A stretch of 64,000 nt of DNA from an uncultured Litoreibacter sp. (GTDB taxonomy: Bacteria > Pseudomonadota > Alphaproteobacteria > Rhodobacterales > Rhodobacteraceae), in NCBI RefSeq assembly GCF_947487515.1, contig NZ_CANKWO010000002.1, positions 310,001 to 374,000 of the forward strand, read 5' to 3'. Positions 45,050 to 54,481 of the stretch are shown one piece after another. Position 1 is the first letter of the stretch, and each line of letters begins with the position of its first letter. The notes under the pieces were generated by a model. The model had not been told where the DNA came from and searched no databases. It saw only the letters and a list, made by a program, of their open reading frames with translations. The position numbers were made by a program, and so were the translations under genes.

Positions 45050-45439
45050 CTATAGCTCGTGGCCACAGGTTCCGTTCTCAATGGAATAGACCTGCAAGGC
45101 ATATCGGCCAGAGGCTTGTTCCCCCCAGACAACTCGAACTGCGACAAAGTCAGGTTTGGTTAAGCGCCGCTTCCGCGCGACTGAGGTAATCACCGACGGG
45201 GCGTATTCTTTGCAAATGCGCGCCAAGGCTTTTGGGGCAATACCGCCGGCCGCCCCCGCTGCGCCCTGCGGGGTGGTTTGGATCAACATCTCGACGCCTT
45301 GGCCATAGACCGAATGGCTCAGCACCCCCGTGTTCACCAGATCATACCGCGCTGTTTGGCTATTGGCCGCGTTTGTCATCACCATAAAAGATAGAAGACA
45401 CGACAAAAAGATTTCCCGTCCGAACTGCCGATACATCAT
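45050..45439 (-). CDS. Small secreted protein, unknown function
   Basis: About 129 aa from the ATG at 45439, preceded by AGAGGGAGT. A signal peptide (about 5-30) is followed by a mature domain with several Gly-Ala repeats (GAAGAAGG) and two Cys near residues 80 and 126. There is no recognised family. Confidence 0.6.
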   Translation of the reverse strand: MMYRQFGREIFLSCLLSFMVMTNAANSQTARYDLVNTGVLSHSVYGQGVEMLIQTTPQGAAGAAGGIAPKALARICKEYAPSVITSVARKRRLTKPDFVAVRVVWGEQASGRYALQVYSIENGTCGHEL

Positions 45440-45533
45440 TGGTACTCCCTCTAGGTTTTTGGTAAAACCAATGCGACATATACGCAAACAGCGTTGAGAG
45501 GAAGTTAAGCAACGGGCAGAAATTCCCTTCAAT

Positions 45534-46112
45534 TCAAACTAAATGCCGGACCATTGTCGTGGCTTTGCGAAACCCAAACACGCGGTGCAGCGGCCACGCA
45601 TCGACTTCACCGCAAGCTTCGAACCCTTGGCGCGCATATAGGGCCTGCGCCCTTGGGTTACTGTCAATCACATCCAGCCGCACTTGCGCAAAGCCACCCG
45701 ATTGCGCATGCAAGACAACCGCGTCCAGCAGCGCAGTTCCAACGCCTTTGCCCCGCGCGGCCTCATCCACAAAAATGCCGTCCATCAACAGTTGCCCGTC
45801 GGTCAGGTCGCGCTCAAGCTGGTCCAGCATGAGGCCCCTCCACAAGCCGCCAAACCGGCCATAAATCGGCGTCAGGTCAGACAGGTCTCCGCCGACCAAT
45901 CCGCCCTGCGGGGTCTTGTAGCCCGCGACGCCAAGCAGCTGCGACCCTTCAAGCGCGCAAATGGCGAATTGCGGCTGCAGCACCGATTCAATGAAGGATA
46001 TTCCGCGGTCCTCTGGCCCAAGAATCGCGCCGAGCTTGCCCGAGAAGGCCCCCCAAAACAGATGGGCAACATGGGTGCGTTGAGAGGGCTGAAATCCATG
46101 AACGATCTGCAT
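45534..46112 (-). CDS. GNAT-family N-acetyltransferase
   Basis: 192 aa. The acetyl-CoA loop is seen in GIFVDEAARGKGVGTALL (motif A, RGKGVG), followed by DVIDSNPRAQALYARQGFEA typical of motif B. The substrate is unknown. Its start shares a base with the moeA stop. Confidence 0.88.
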   Translation of the reverse strand: MQIVHGFQPSQRTHVAHLFWGAFSGKLGAILGPEDRGISFIESVLQPQFAICALEGSQLLGVAGYKTPQGGLVGGDLSDLTPIYGRFGGLWRGLMLDQLERDLTDGQLLMDGIFVDEAARGKGVGTALLDAVVLHAQSGGFAQVRLDVIDSNPRAQALYARQGFEACGEVDAWPLHRVFGFRKATTMVRHLV

Positions 46113-47383
46113 TACAAGCCAAAGCTTCGATAAGGAATGTAGCGCACAAGATCCCCTTGCGCGATCACGGCCTCGCCGTCTGGCAGCTCAACCAACCCCT
46201 CAGACCAGCTGAGCCCAGAGATGCGGCCCGACCCTTCCGAGGCGAACACTTCCACCCCTGACGGCCCCATGCGCGCCCGCAGATACTCGCGACGCCCCGG
46301 CTTTTTGCGTTTCTCAAAGGCTGCGGGAACCAAGAAGCCTTGCGGGTCTTGCCAAGCTGCACCGGCCAGCTTCAAACAAGCCGGTCGCGCAAACATCACG
46401 GCGCAGACAAACGCCGCCACAGGGTTCCCGGGAAGCCCCAGCACCGGCACGCCCTGCCACATGGCCAGCGCCAAAGGGCGCCCAGGTTTCAAAGCGATGC
46501 GCCACGCCTGCAGGTTTCCCTGCTCGCGCAATAGGGCCGATACATGGTCTTCGTCCCCCGCCGAGGCCCCTCCAGAGGTCAAAATAATGTCGCAGCGCTG
46601 CGCTGCGTCGTCCAACCCCGCCGCCAATGCGTCGCGGTCGTCGCGGATATGGCCAAGGTCCACCGCTTCGCAGCCCCACGCTTTGGCGACCTGCAACAGC
46701 ATCGGCCGGTTGGCGTCATAGGTGCGATCCGCAGGCGCTTCGATGTCGGGGGTCACCAGCTCATCGCCGGTGGATAAAACGCCGACCCGCAGGGGCTTGA
46801 ACACCTGCACCTCGTCCACCCCCAATGCCGCCAGCAGGCCCGCATCTTGTGCTCGAAGCATGTGGCCTTTTGCGAAGACCTCCGCCCCTTTCACTACATC
46901 TTCCCCTGCCTTTCGGGTGTTGGCGCGCGGACGCAGTGGCCCTCGAAACGCCACATGGGTCGCGGTCACATTGCAATCTTCTTCCAGCACCACCGTGTCC
47001 ACGCCCTCGGGCAAAATTGCGCCGGTCAATATTCGGATCGCCGAACCTTGGGGAACCGAGCCACCGTAGGCTGCCCCCGCCGCCGCGCGGCCATCAGTTA
47101 ACGGGAGCAGCTGATCGCCCTCTCCCGTCGCCTCATGCGCAAACCCATAGCCGTCCACAGCCGAGTTTGGTGCAGGTGGGTTGGATCTGCGCGCAGTTAC
47201 GGGTTGTGCCAGAATGCGACCGACCACATTTGCGTGCGAGACCTGCTCCACCCCAACCACGCAGTCGATCGCTGCGTTCAAAAGTGCCAGAGCCTCATCA
47301 ACCGGTGTCCAGTCGACCCCCGCCGGAAGGGCAAAGCAGTCGTCGCGCAGTTTGGGGGGGCGTGGCATATCCGGTTGCGTCAT
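46112..47383 (-). CDS. moeA: Molybdopterin molybdenumtransferase MoeA
   Basis: 423 aa from the ATG at 47383. Motifs include NSAVDGYGFAHEA, GAILPEGVDTVVLEED, STGDEL and TSGGASAGDEDHV. MoeA inserts molybdate into adenylated molybdopterin. It is the downstream gene of a fdhD-mobA-mobB-moeA set (7 nt from mobB), consistent with formate dehydrogenase maturation. Confidence 0.95.
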   Translation of the reverse strand: MTQPDMPRPPKLRDDCFALPAGVDWTPVDEALALLNAAIDCVVGVEQVSHANVVGRILAQPVTARRSNPPAPNSAVDGYGFAHEATGEGDQLLPLTDGRAAAGAAYGGSVPQGSAIRILTGAILPEGVDTVVLEEDCNVTATHVAFRGPLRPRANTRKAGEDVVKGAEVFAKGHMLRAQDAGLLAALGVDEVQVFKPLRVGVLSTGDELVTPDIEAPADRTYDANRPMLLQVAKAWGCEAVDLGHIRDDRDALAAGLDDAAQRCDIILTSGGASAGDEDHVSALLREQGNLQAWRIALKPGRPLALAMWQGVPVLGLPGNPVAAFVCAVMFARPACLKLAGAAWQDPQGFLVPAAFEKRKKPGRREYLRARMGPSGVEVFASEGSGRISGLSWSEGLVELPDGEAVIAQGDLVRYIPYRSFGL

Positions 47384-47390
47384 TTGCCCC

Positions 47391-47882
47391 TCACAATCCC
47401 ACCCGCGCGAGGATGAAATCCGCGATGGCGGTCGTGTCGTCCAAGTCCAAAACCGGCACAGAGGCCTCAATCCTGCTGTCCGAGGCCACGGCCACAATCG
47501 TGTTGTCCTGTGGCGCGATAAGCGGCTGTCCGGTGGCCGCACGATGCGCTTCGATCTTGTCGTGCCCCTCGCGCTTGTAGCCTTCGATCAGCACCAAATC
47601 CACGGGGTCCAGTTTCTCCAACAAGCTGCTCAGAGAGGGTTCCGGCGCGTCGCGCAGCTCCGACATCAACGCCCAGCGGTTGCGCGAGGCCAAAATCACC
47701 TGTGATGCCCCTGCCTCGCGGTGGCGGTAGCTGTCCTTGCCCTCATGATCCACGTCAAAGGAATGATGCGCATGTTTCAGCGTCGACACAGTCACCCCAA
47801 GCCCGACAATCTCGGCCACCAGCCGTTCCATCAGCCCCGTCTTTCCGGAGTTCTTCCAGCCGGTGACGCCAAAAACCTTCAT
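47391..47882 (-). CDS. mobB: Molybdopterin-guanine dinucleotide biosynthesis adaptor MobB
   Basis: 163 aa from the ATG at 47882. The P-loop GWKNSGKTGL (about 8-17) and the KHAHHSFDVDHEGKDS block are typical. It is a GTP-binding partner of MobA, whose gene overlaps it by 4 nt. Confidence 0.94.
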   Translation of the reverse strand: MKVFGVTGWKNSGKTGLMERLVAEIVGLGVTVSTLKHAHHSFDVDHEGKDSYRHREAGASQVILASRNRWALMSELRDAPEPSLSSLLEKLDPVDLVLIEGYKREGHDKIEAHRAATGQPLIAPQDNTIVAVASDSRIEASVPVLDLDDTTAIADFILARVGL

Positions 47883-48481
47883 AGTAAACCTTCCGCACGC
47901 GCCATATCCTCTGGCGTGTTCACATTGAAAAACGGGTCGAACCCTGCGACCGGAAACTCTGCGGTGGCGGTGCCATGTGTGTCGGTCCATGCCACGACTT
48001 TTCGCACGCCCCGTGCCAAAGCTGCGCGGAGGTCTTCGCGCAGCTCAACCGGCCAAAGCCCGAAGGTCGGATGACGCGACATACCGCGTTTGGGGTCCGG
48101 TGTGGCAGCCAAGGCGATCGGCCCTTTATCCGCCGCCAGCAGCAGCCGAGGCACCAGATCGCACGGGAAGAAAGGCGTGTCTGCCGCTGCTGTTACGATG
48201 TGGCTGTGGCCGCGCGCAGCTGCCCAATCCATACCCGCCAAAACACCTGCCAAAGGGCCTGGGTATTCCGCGACGCTATCGGCCACGATGGGCAGGCCGT
48301 ATCCTTCAAACCGCGACACGTCACCATTTGCGTTCAATGCGACGTCCGCCACCTGAGGCTCCAGCCGGTCAATCACGCGGGCCAGCAATGTCTCCCCGCC
48401 CAAGGTCAGCAAACCCTTGTCACCGCCGCCCATGCGTCGCGATAGGCCGCCCGCCAAGATAACCCCTGCTGGCTGTTTCAT
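47879..48481 (-). CDS. mobA: Molybdenum cofactor guanylyltransferase MobA
   Basis: 200 aa. The nucleotide-binding start VILAGGLSRRMGGGDKGLL is the family signature; AAADTPFFP holds the metal Asp. It adds GMP to molybdopterin to make the MGD cofactor used by formate dehydrogenases and related enzymes. It overlaps fdhD and mobB by 4 nt each. Confidence 0.95.
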   Translation of the reverse strand: MKQPAGVILAGGLSRRMGGGDKGLLTLGGETLLARVIDRLEPQVADVALNANGDVSRFEGYGLPIVADSVAEYPGPLAGVLAGMDWAAARGHSHIVTAAADTPFFPCDLVPRLLLAADKGPIALAATPDPKRGMSRHPTFGLWPVELREDLRAALARGVRKVVAWTDTHGTATAEFPVAGFDPFFNVNTPEDMARAEGLL

Positions 48482-49362
48482 GCGCCCCCCTTTCGGCCGG
48501 ATGTCTTCGGCTCATCGGGCACGTTCTTGGCATCCGCATCCCAGATCAGGCGCTCCTTGCCGGACAGGCAGATGAAACGTTGCCCGCGCATCCGGCCAAT
48601 CAACGTCAGCCCCACTTGCTGCGCGATCTCCACGCCCCACGCCGTAAAGCCCGAGCGCGACACAAGCACCGGAATACCCATCAATGCGGTTTTGATGACC
48701 ATCTCGGAGGTCAACCGCCCCGTGGTATAGAGCAGCTTGTCGGCGGCGGACGCTCCCTCCAGCGCCATCCAGCCGGACAGTTTGTCGACGGCGTTGTGGC
48801 GCCCGACGTCTTCCATATAGACCAACGGGCGCGCGCCTTGGCACAGCACAGTGCCGTGAATCGCCCCCGCGGTCAGATACAGGGACGGTACGGTGTTGAT
48901 CGCTTTCGCCAAAGCATACAAGTCAGACGTGCGCACTTGGGTGGCGGGCAAGCTCAGCCCTTCGAGCCCCTCCATCATATCGCCGAACACGGTGCCCACG
49001 GCGCAGCCCGAGGTGCGGGTTTTGCGCGACAGTTTTTCCTCATGATCGGTCACCACAGCCGTGCGCACCACTACTGTGGCGATCTCGTCGTCATAGTCGA
49101 TGCTGGTGACGTGATCTTGCGCGCTAATCATGCCTTGATTGCGCAAAAAGCCCAACGCCAGATACTCGGGGTAGTCGCCAATTGTCATGGCAGTGACGAT
49201 TTCGCGAGAGTTCAGGTAGATGGTTAATGGCCGCTCTTCAACGACGCGAATATGGGTTTCGCGCCCCTCATGGTCCGTGCCGGTGACGGCGCGGGTCAGG
49301 TCTTCGCGGTCGGGATCGGGGGCCAGCAGCCATCCGTGATCCGATACATCACTATTTGCCAT
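48478..49362 (-). CDS. fdhD: Formate dehydrogenase accessory sulfurtransferase FdhD
   Basis: 294 aa from the ATG at 49362, which has GGGAG upstream; a TTG 12 codons earlier is less likely. FdhD passes sulfur to the Mo cofactor of formate dehydrogenase. The catalytic Cys region reads RTSGCAVGTVFG (about 125), with one Cys instead of the CxxC of E. coli. YMEDVGRHNAVDKL is also typical. Confidence 0.93.
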   Translation of the reverse strand: MANSDVSDHGWLLAPDPDREDLTRAVTGTDHEGRETHIRVVEERPLTIYLNSREIVTAMTIGDYPEYLALGFLRNQGMISAQDHVTSIDYDDEIATVVVRTAVVTDHEEKLSRKTRTSGCAVGTVFGDMMEGLEGLSLPATQVRTSDLYALAKAINTVPSLYLTAGAIHGTVLCQGARPLVYMEDVGRHNAVDKLSGWMALEGASAADKLLYTTGRLTSEMVIKTALMGIPVLVSRSGFTAWGVEIAQQVGLTLIGRMRGQRFICLSGKERLIWDADAKNVPDEPKTSGRKGGA

Positions 49363-49420
49363 TTGAACCCGCTCCCAAGGCGCTTTAGCACTGTTCAAGA
49401 CACAACCTTAAAGGCAGAGC

Positions 49421-50119
49421 ATGCTCCTCACCACCTCCAAAACCGCCCTTTGGCGCGGGGTTCGCGGCAGCCTCCCGTTTACGGTCGTGCTTATCCCTTT
49501 CGCCATGTTGTTCGGAGTCGCCGCAACGGAGGCAGGGCTGCCGCTTGTTCAAATCATGAGCTTCACCTCCATTGTGATCGCAGGGGCCGCGCAATTCACG
49601 GCGCTTCAGTTCATGATCGAGAACGCGCCAGCCGTGGTTGTTGTCGCTTCGGCTTTGGCGGTGAACCTGCGCATGGCGATGTATTCGGCGGCTTTGACCC
49701 CTATGCTGGGCGATCAGCCGCTGTGGAAACGCGCCTTGGCCAGCTATCTGATTTTCGACCACACCTATACTCTCATGTCGCTGGACGCCGAAGAGAACCC
49801 TCACCAAACCACGGCCCAGCGCACCGCCTTCTTCTTCGGGTGCTCGATTATCATAGCGCCCCTTTGGGTGGCTTGCACTTGGGTCGGGGCGGCGCTCGGC
49901 GGGCAAATTCCGCCCGAGTTCAGCCTCGACTTTGCCCTGCCAATTGCCTTTCTCGCGATGGTCGCTCCCGCGCTGCGCACGGTGGCCCATATTGCGGCGG
50001 CGGGAACATCGGTTGTTCTGGCCTTGGCCCTTGGGTTCATCCCGCTGAACCTTGGCTTGATGGTTGCGGCGGTCATTTCCATGATGGTTGGGGCCGAAGT
50101 TGAAAGGCGCATGGCATGA
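49421..50119 (+). CDS. azlC: Branched-chain amino acid exporter large subunit AzlC
   Basis: 232 aa with about seven membrane segments. The IVIAGAAQFTALQFM block is typical of AzlC. With AzlD it forms a branched-chain amino acid export permease. It overlaps azlD by 4 nt and is divergent from fdhD. Confidence 0.93.
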   Translation: MLLTTSKTALWRGVRGSLPFTVVLIPFAMLFGVAATEAGLPLVQIMSFTSIVIAGAAQFTALQFMIENAPAVVVVASALAVNLRMAMYSAALTPMLGDQPLWKRALASYLIFDHTYTLMSLDAEENPHQTTAQRTAFFFGCSIIIAPLWVACTWVGAALGGQIPPEFSLDFALPIAFLAMVAPALRTVAHIAAAGTSVVLALALGFIPLNLGLMVAAVISMMVGAEVERRMA

Positions 50120-50445
50120 CCTACTCAGACACAACGATCTGGTGGATTATTGTGGCCCTCGGCGTGGGGACCTTCTTGATCCGTTTTTCGTTTCTCGGGA
50201 TCATCGGGTCGCGTCAAATGCCCGAGTGGGTGCTGCGGCACCTGCGCTATACCTCGGTGGCGATCTTGCCCGGTCTTGTGGCCCCATTGGTGGTGTTTCC
50301 CGCCGCAACAGGCGGGGAACTTGACCCTGCGCGCCTGCTGGCCGCTGCGGTGACGGTCGGGGTTGGCTATTGGTCCAAAGCGGTGGTGCGTGCGATGCTT
50401 TGCGGGGCCGCAACATTGGCCGCTACGCAGTATCTTCTAAGCTAG
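50116..50445 (+). CDS. azlD: Branched-chain amino acid exporter small subunit AzlD
   Basis: 109 aa with about four membrane segments; the TFLIRFSFLGIIGSRQMPEWV start is typical. It is coupled to azlC by a 4-nt overlap and convergent with the NYN-domain gene, overlapping it by 4 nt. Confidence 0.92.
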   Translation: MTYSDTTIWWIIVALGVGTFLIRFSFLGIIGSRQMPEWVLRHLRYTSVAILPGLVAPLVVFPAATGGELDPARLLAAAVTVGVGYWSKAVVRAMLCGAATLAATQYLLS

Positions 50446-50867
50446 CGGGCCTTGTGCATCCGAGGCCGCGATCCGTCAAAGTCGAGCCACAGCTTGCCTT
50501 TATGATAGCCGCCATGCACCAGATGCCCCTTGCTGCGCACCTCTGGGAACCGCTTGGCCCAATCGCGAAACAGGTCATTGGTGATCACCTTAGCCCCCCT
50601 ATCGCGCGCAGCCTGTAACAGCACCCCATCGGCTTGCACCTGCTTGTCGGCAACCCCGACCCGAGAGGCTGGCAATCCGATCATCGGCGCAAGCGCATCT
50701 GCGTCCAGATATCTCCGGCCGATCCGGTGACCTACGGAGGCGTCAAACATCACATATGGCTCCAAGCCGCGCGCCTCTAGCAACTGGACCGCCGCAAGCA
50801 CCGGATCAAGCGTCGGGGGCGGTCCTTCCCAATACAGAAGGTTGGACCCGTCAATCAGGATGGTCAC
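50442..50867 (-). CDS. NYN/PIN-like ribonuclease-fold protein
   Basis: 141 aa starting at a GTG that overlaps the Lrp stop (GTGA). The opening VTILIDGSNLLYW carries the first acidic residue of the NYN/PIN fold. Further acidic positions occur in DKQVQADGVL and ITNDLFRDW, giving a plausible metal site. Probably a small RNase or nucleic-acid-binding protein; the target is unknown. The link with the Lrp-type gene may be only positional. Confidence 0.72.
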   Translation of the reverse strand: MTILIDGSNLLYWEGPPPTLDPVLAAVQLLEARGLEPYVMFDASVGHRIGRRYLDADALAPMIGLPASRVGVADKQVQADGVLLQAARDRGAKVITNDLFRDWAKRFPEVRSKGHLVHGGYHKGKLWLDFDGSRPRMHKAR

Positions 50868-51325
50868 ACCGGCATGGCTGTTGTTTTGAACACGGTGCGC
50901 AAGGCAAAGCTGGATTGCATCTGCGCCACCCCAGGCAATCGCGCCAATGCACGGCGGTGGGTGGCGGCAAAATCCTCGGTGTCCTCCGCCACGACCTTTA
51001 GCAGGTAATCCGCAGCGCCGGCCATCAGGTGGCATTCCAGCACTTCTGGCACTTTGGCAACAGCCTTCTCAAAGGCCTCCAAGACTTCATCCGCTTGGCC
51101 GCTGAGGGTAATCTCGACAAATACGGTCGTCGGGCGGCCAACTTTTCGCGGATCCAACATCGCCACATAGTCGCGAATGATGCCTTCACTTTCCAACCGT
51201 TGCACACGGCGGTGACACGCTGAGGGCGACAGGTTCACCTTTTCTGAAAGATCGGCATTTGAGATGCGACCAGACGTTTGCAATACCCGCAAAATTCGAG
51301 AATCCGTGTCGTCATATTGAATCAT
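50864..51325 (-). CDS. Lrp/AsnC-family regulator, probably of ald
   Basis: 153 aa. The N-terminal HTH contains SNADLSEKVNLSPSACHRRVQRLE, and the C-terminal RAM ligand domain includes ECHLMAGAADYLLKV. It is divergent from ald, and in many proteobacteria an AldR/BkdR-type regulator in this place activates ald in response to alanine. Confidence 0.92.
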   Translation of the reverse strand: MIQYDDTDSRILRVLQTSGRISNADLSEKVNLSPSACHRRVQRLESEGIIRDYVAMLDPRKVGRPTTVFVEITLSGQADEVLEAFEKAVAKVPEVLECHLMAGAADYLLKVVAEDTEDFAATHRRALARLPGVAQMQSSFALRTVFKTTAMPV

Positions 51326-51459
51326 TTAGAAGATTCCTCCGAATATTGGCTAAGTTTGCGCATAAAGCGTGCTTGCCCTTCGCTCTGCAAGGGACAAATT
51401 GCGAAAACCTTCTGCGCATTCCAAGTTAGCCTGTTTTTAGGGAAGAGGAGGAACCAGCC

Positions 51460-52578
51460 ATGATTATCGGGTGTCCGAAGGAAATCAAACCACAAGAATT
51501 TCGCGTCGGAATGACGCCAAACGCCGCGCAAGAGGCGGTAAATCACGGGCATAGCGTCCTCATTGAGACGGGCGCGGGCCTCGGGGCCGGCTTTGAGGAC
51601 ACGGCCTATACCGACGCGGGCGCGCAGATCATCGCGACGGCCTCGGATGTTTTCGCCAAAGCGGACATGATCGTAAAAGTCAAAGAGCCCCAAGCCACAG
51701 AGCGCAAAATGCTGCGTGAAGGTCAGTTGCTGTTTACCTATCTGCACCTAGCCCCTGACCCCGAGCAGACCAAGGACCTCTTGGCATCGGGATGCACCGC
51801 AATCGCTTATGAAACCGTGACCGACGCGAACGGCGGCCTGCCGCTGCTGGCCCCGATGTCCGAGGTTGCTGGCCGCTTGGCCCCACAAGTAGGCGCGTGG
51901 ACATTGCAAAAGGCCAACGGAGGGCGCGGCGTTCTGATGGGGGGCGTTCCCGGTGTTGGGCCTGCGAAAGTAATGGTTATCGGCGGAGGTGTCGTCGGGA
52001 CGCATGCGGCGAAAATCGCGGCAGGCATGGGGGCAGATGTCACCGTGTTGGACCGCTCCTTGCCGCGCATGCGTTACTTGGATGACGTCTTTGGCGGGCA
52101 ATTCAAAACCCAATATGCCTCAACCGGCAACATCGCAGAGCTGGCCACAGAGGCCGACATGGTGATCGGCGCGGTGTTGATCCCGGGTGCGGCGGCGCCC
52201 AAGCTGATCACACGGGCGCAGCTGTCGACCATGAAGCCCGGTGCGGCCTTGGTCGATGTGGCGATTGATCAAGGCGGCTGCTTCGAGACCTCCAAGGCAA
52301 CCACCCACGCCGACCCTGTCTATGACGTCGACGGCGTGATGCACTACTGCGTGGCGAACATGCCCGGCGCAGTTGCCCGCACCTCAACCATCGCATTGGG
52401 CAACGCCACGATGCCCTTCATGCTGGCGCTGGCGGACAAAGGCTGGAAACAAGCCTGTGAAGACGATTCACATTTGCTAAACGGTTTGAACGTGCACGCT
52501 GGCCAATTGACCTATTACGCGGTGGGCAAAGCCCTTGGGATCGACGTGTTGTCGCCCCAACTGGCGCTAAAGGCCTAA
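51460..52578 (+). CDS. ald: Alanine dehydrogenase
   Basis: 372 aa. MIIGCPKEIKPQEFRVGMTP is the typical start; the catalytic Lys is in VKVKEPQ (about 75) and His in LHLAPDP (about 96). The NAD motif VIGGGVVGTHAAKIAAGMGA lies at about 172. It interconverts alanine with pyruvate and ammonia. GAGGAGG precedes the ATG. It overlaps the LysR gene by 4 nt, convergent. Confidence 0.97.
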   Translation: MIIGCPKEIKPQEFRVGMTPNAAQEAVNHGHSVLIETGAGLGAGFEDTAYTDAGAQIIATASDVFAKADMIVKVKEPQATERKMLREGQLLFTYLHLAPDPEQTKDLLASGCTAIAYETVTDANGGLPLLAPMSEVAGRLAPQVGAWTLQKANGGRGVLMGGVPGVGPAKVMVIGGGVVGTHAAKIAAGMGADVTVLDRSLPRMRYLDDVFGGQFKTQYASTGNIAELATEADMVIGAVLIPGAAAPKLITRAQLSTMKPGAALVDVAIDQGGCFETSKATTHADPVYDVDGVMHYCVANMPGAVARTSTIALGNATMPFMLALADKGWKQACEDDSHLLNGLNVHAGQLTYYAVGKALGIDVLSPQLALKA

Positions 52579-53453
52579 GGCATTCGCCCCTCGAAACAGG
52601 GGCGCATCTTGCGGATGCGGGTGGCGGCGAACTCCATGAATGCCGCCACCCGCGGCACATCCTTCAGGTCTGGATGGGTCAGCAGCCAAATGGCGGAGTA
52701 GTCGAACAATGGAACACCTGGCAGTCGCGCAAGCTCTGGGTCGGTGTCCCCCAAAAAGCAGGCCATGCGCGTCGCGCCAATGCCCGCTCTGACGGCACCG
52801 ATCGCCGCAATCATGTCATCCACAACCAAAGTCACCTGCCTGTTTGGCCAAGCTTTGGTAATTTGCTCCGGCAATCCGGGCCAATGGGCAAACCGCACCC
52901 AGTCCAGTGGCAAGTTTGGATTTTCCGCCAGCCTTTCTATTTGCGCATGGCTGGCATAGGCGGCAGCCATTTGTTCGGTGACGCGATACCCCACCAAAGT
53001 GTCCGACGGGGTGTCGCCAAAGCGAAACGCCACATCCGCCTCTCGCCGCGTCAGGCTGACCTGCTCGTTGGTCGCGACGACATTCACCATGATATCGGGA
53101 TGGGCCGCGCGGAACTCAAGCAAAATCGGGGCCAGCACACGTTCCACCATCAGCTGTGGCGCGGTGATCTTCAACTCGCCGCTGAGGCTTTGATCTCGTG
53201 CGGCAAGGCTTCGGCTCAACTCGATCCCAGCGTCTTCCATGCGCTCGGCGGCGCGTGCTGCCTCTCGTCCGGCCTCGGTCGCGCGATAGCCGCTGGGCAG
53301 CCGGTCGAACAAGCGCGCACCGGTCTGAAGTTCCACCGCTGCAATCCGGCGAGAGACCGTCGCATGGTTCACCTTCAACACACGTGCAGCACCGCTGAGC
53401 CCTCCTTGGCGCACGGTTTCCAATACATATCTAAGGTCATCCCAATCCAGCAT
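52575..53453 (-). CDS. LysR-family transcriptional regulator
   Basis: 292 aa from the ATG at 53453. The N-terminal HTH includes GGLSGAARVLKVNHATVSRRI, followed by a substrate-binding domain. LysR proteins usually control a divergent gene; here that is the DUF1330 gene, 105 nt away. Confidence 0.92.
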   Translation of the reverse strand: MLDWDDLRYVLETVRQGGLSGAARVLKVNHATVSRRIAAVELQTGARLFDRLPSGYRATEAGREAARAAERMEDAGIELSRSLAARDQSLSGELKITAPQLMVERVLAPILLEFRAAHPDIMVNVVATNEQVSLTRREADVAFRFGDTPSDTLVGYRVTEQMAAAYASHAQIERLAENPNLPLDWVRFAHWPGLPEQITKAWPNRQVTLVVDDMIAAIGAVRAGIGATRMACFLGDTDPELARLPGVPLFDYSAIWLLTHPDLKDVPRVAAFMEFAATRIRKMRPCFEGRMP

Positions 53454-53558
53454 AGCCCGTGCATTATTGCACAACCCGCACGCAAAGTTGAGCAGTATTC
53501 GCACCTCCTTCCGCACACCTATGATGGCGTCATTGAAGTTTTACGAGGAACACACCCC

Positions 53559-53840
53559 ATGACCGCCTACGCAATAGTCACCCTTACGATCAACGACCCC
53601 GACAAGATGGCGGCCTACCGAAAGCTGGCTGGGCCTGCACTGGCGAAATATGACGCAAAGCCGCTGCAGGTCTCACCGGATTCGGTTTGGTTGGATGGCG
53701 CGGATGCGACCCCCGATGTGGCCGTCTTACTGACCTTTCCGGATCGAGAGGCCGCGACCGCATGGCGCAATGATCCCGAATTGGCCGACGTCCATCAGCT
53801 GCGCAGCGATGCGGGGATTTGCAAAATCCTGCTGCTTTGA
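53559..53840 (+). CDS. DUF1330 small protein
   Basis: 93 aa from the ATG at 53559, preceded by TTACGAGGAA. MTAYAIVTLTINDPDKMAAYRKLAGPALAKY has the DUF1330 ferredoxin-like pattern of dimeric alpha-beta barrels. It is the likely target of the divergent LysR regulator. It ends at a strong terminator. Confidence 0.85.
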   Translation: MTAYAIVTLTINDPDKMAAYRKLAGPALAKYDAKPLQVSPDSVWLDGADATPDVAVLLTFPDREAATAWRNDPELADVHQLRSDAGICKILLL

Positions 53841-53846
53841 AACGCA

Positions 53847-53877
53847 AAAGGCCCGCTGGGTGAACCAGCGGGCCTTT
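53847..53877. terminator. bidirectional terminator between DUF1330 gene and mscL
   Basis: AAAGGCCCGCTGG-GTGAA-CCAGCGGGCCTTT: a perfect 13-bp stem flanked by A and T runs, set between convergent genes. Confidence 0.9.
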
Positions 53878-53898
53878 CAAAGTTGAAATCCTAAGCGC

Positions 53899-54327
53899 TT
53901 ACTTCTTCAAAGCGGCCAAGATGTCTGCCAGCAACTCTTCTTGAGTTGGGCCGGCTGGCTCTTCCGGAGCAGCTTCTTCTGCTTTGGCGCTCATCTCTTT
54001 TACTTTGTTGACGTAGCGCACCAGCATGAACACCACGAATGCGATGATCAAGAAGTTGATGATCGCCATGATGAACGAACCCCATGCGAAGATCGCCGCA
54101 CCCGATTCACGGGCCGCTTCCAAAGATGCGCCTTCGGCGACGTCGCCGGACAGAACGCTGTATTGGTTGGCGAAGTCGATGCCGCCCATGAACAAGCCGA
54201 TAATCGGGTTGATCAAATCACCCACAAGCGAGGTAACGATGGCGGTGAATGCTGCGCCGATGATGATACCAACGGCCATGTCCATGACATTGCCCTTGGC
54301 GATGAAATCTTTGAATTCGTTTAGCAT
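53899..54327 (-). CDS. mscL: Large-conductance mechanosensitive channel MscL
   Basis: 142 aa, usual length. It has an N-terminal amphipathic helix and a pore-forming first membrane helix with [22 protein letters not shown]. The second helix is at about 80-100, and the C-terminal helical bundle is Ala/Glu-rich. It opens on membrane tension to release solutes in osmotic downshock. Confidence 0.96.
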   Translation of the reverse strand: MLNEFKDFIAKGNVMDMAVGIIIGAAFTAIVTSLVGDLINPIIGLFMGGIDFANQYSVLSGDVAEGASLEAARESGAAIFAWGSFIMAIINFLIIAFVVFMLVRYVNKVKEMSAKAEEAAPEEPAGPTQEELLADILAALKK

Positions 54328-54481
54328 GTTTACTTGTCCCTATTTGTGTCTACCGACGCATTTTTTGTTATAGCTGTGCGCGCCTGCGCAAGTGCATAGC
54401 ACTTCTACGCACGAAACCATCCCTTTTTTAAGCCAACACTTGGTCTAAGTTTAGGGGGAAACAAAAAACTGGATACTCACG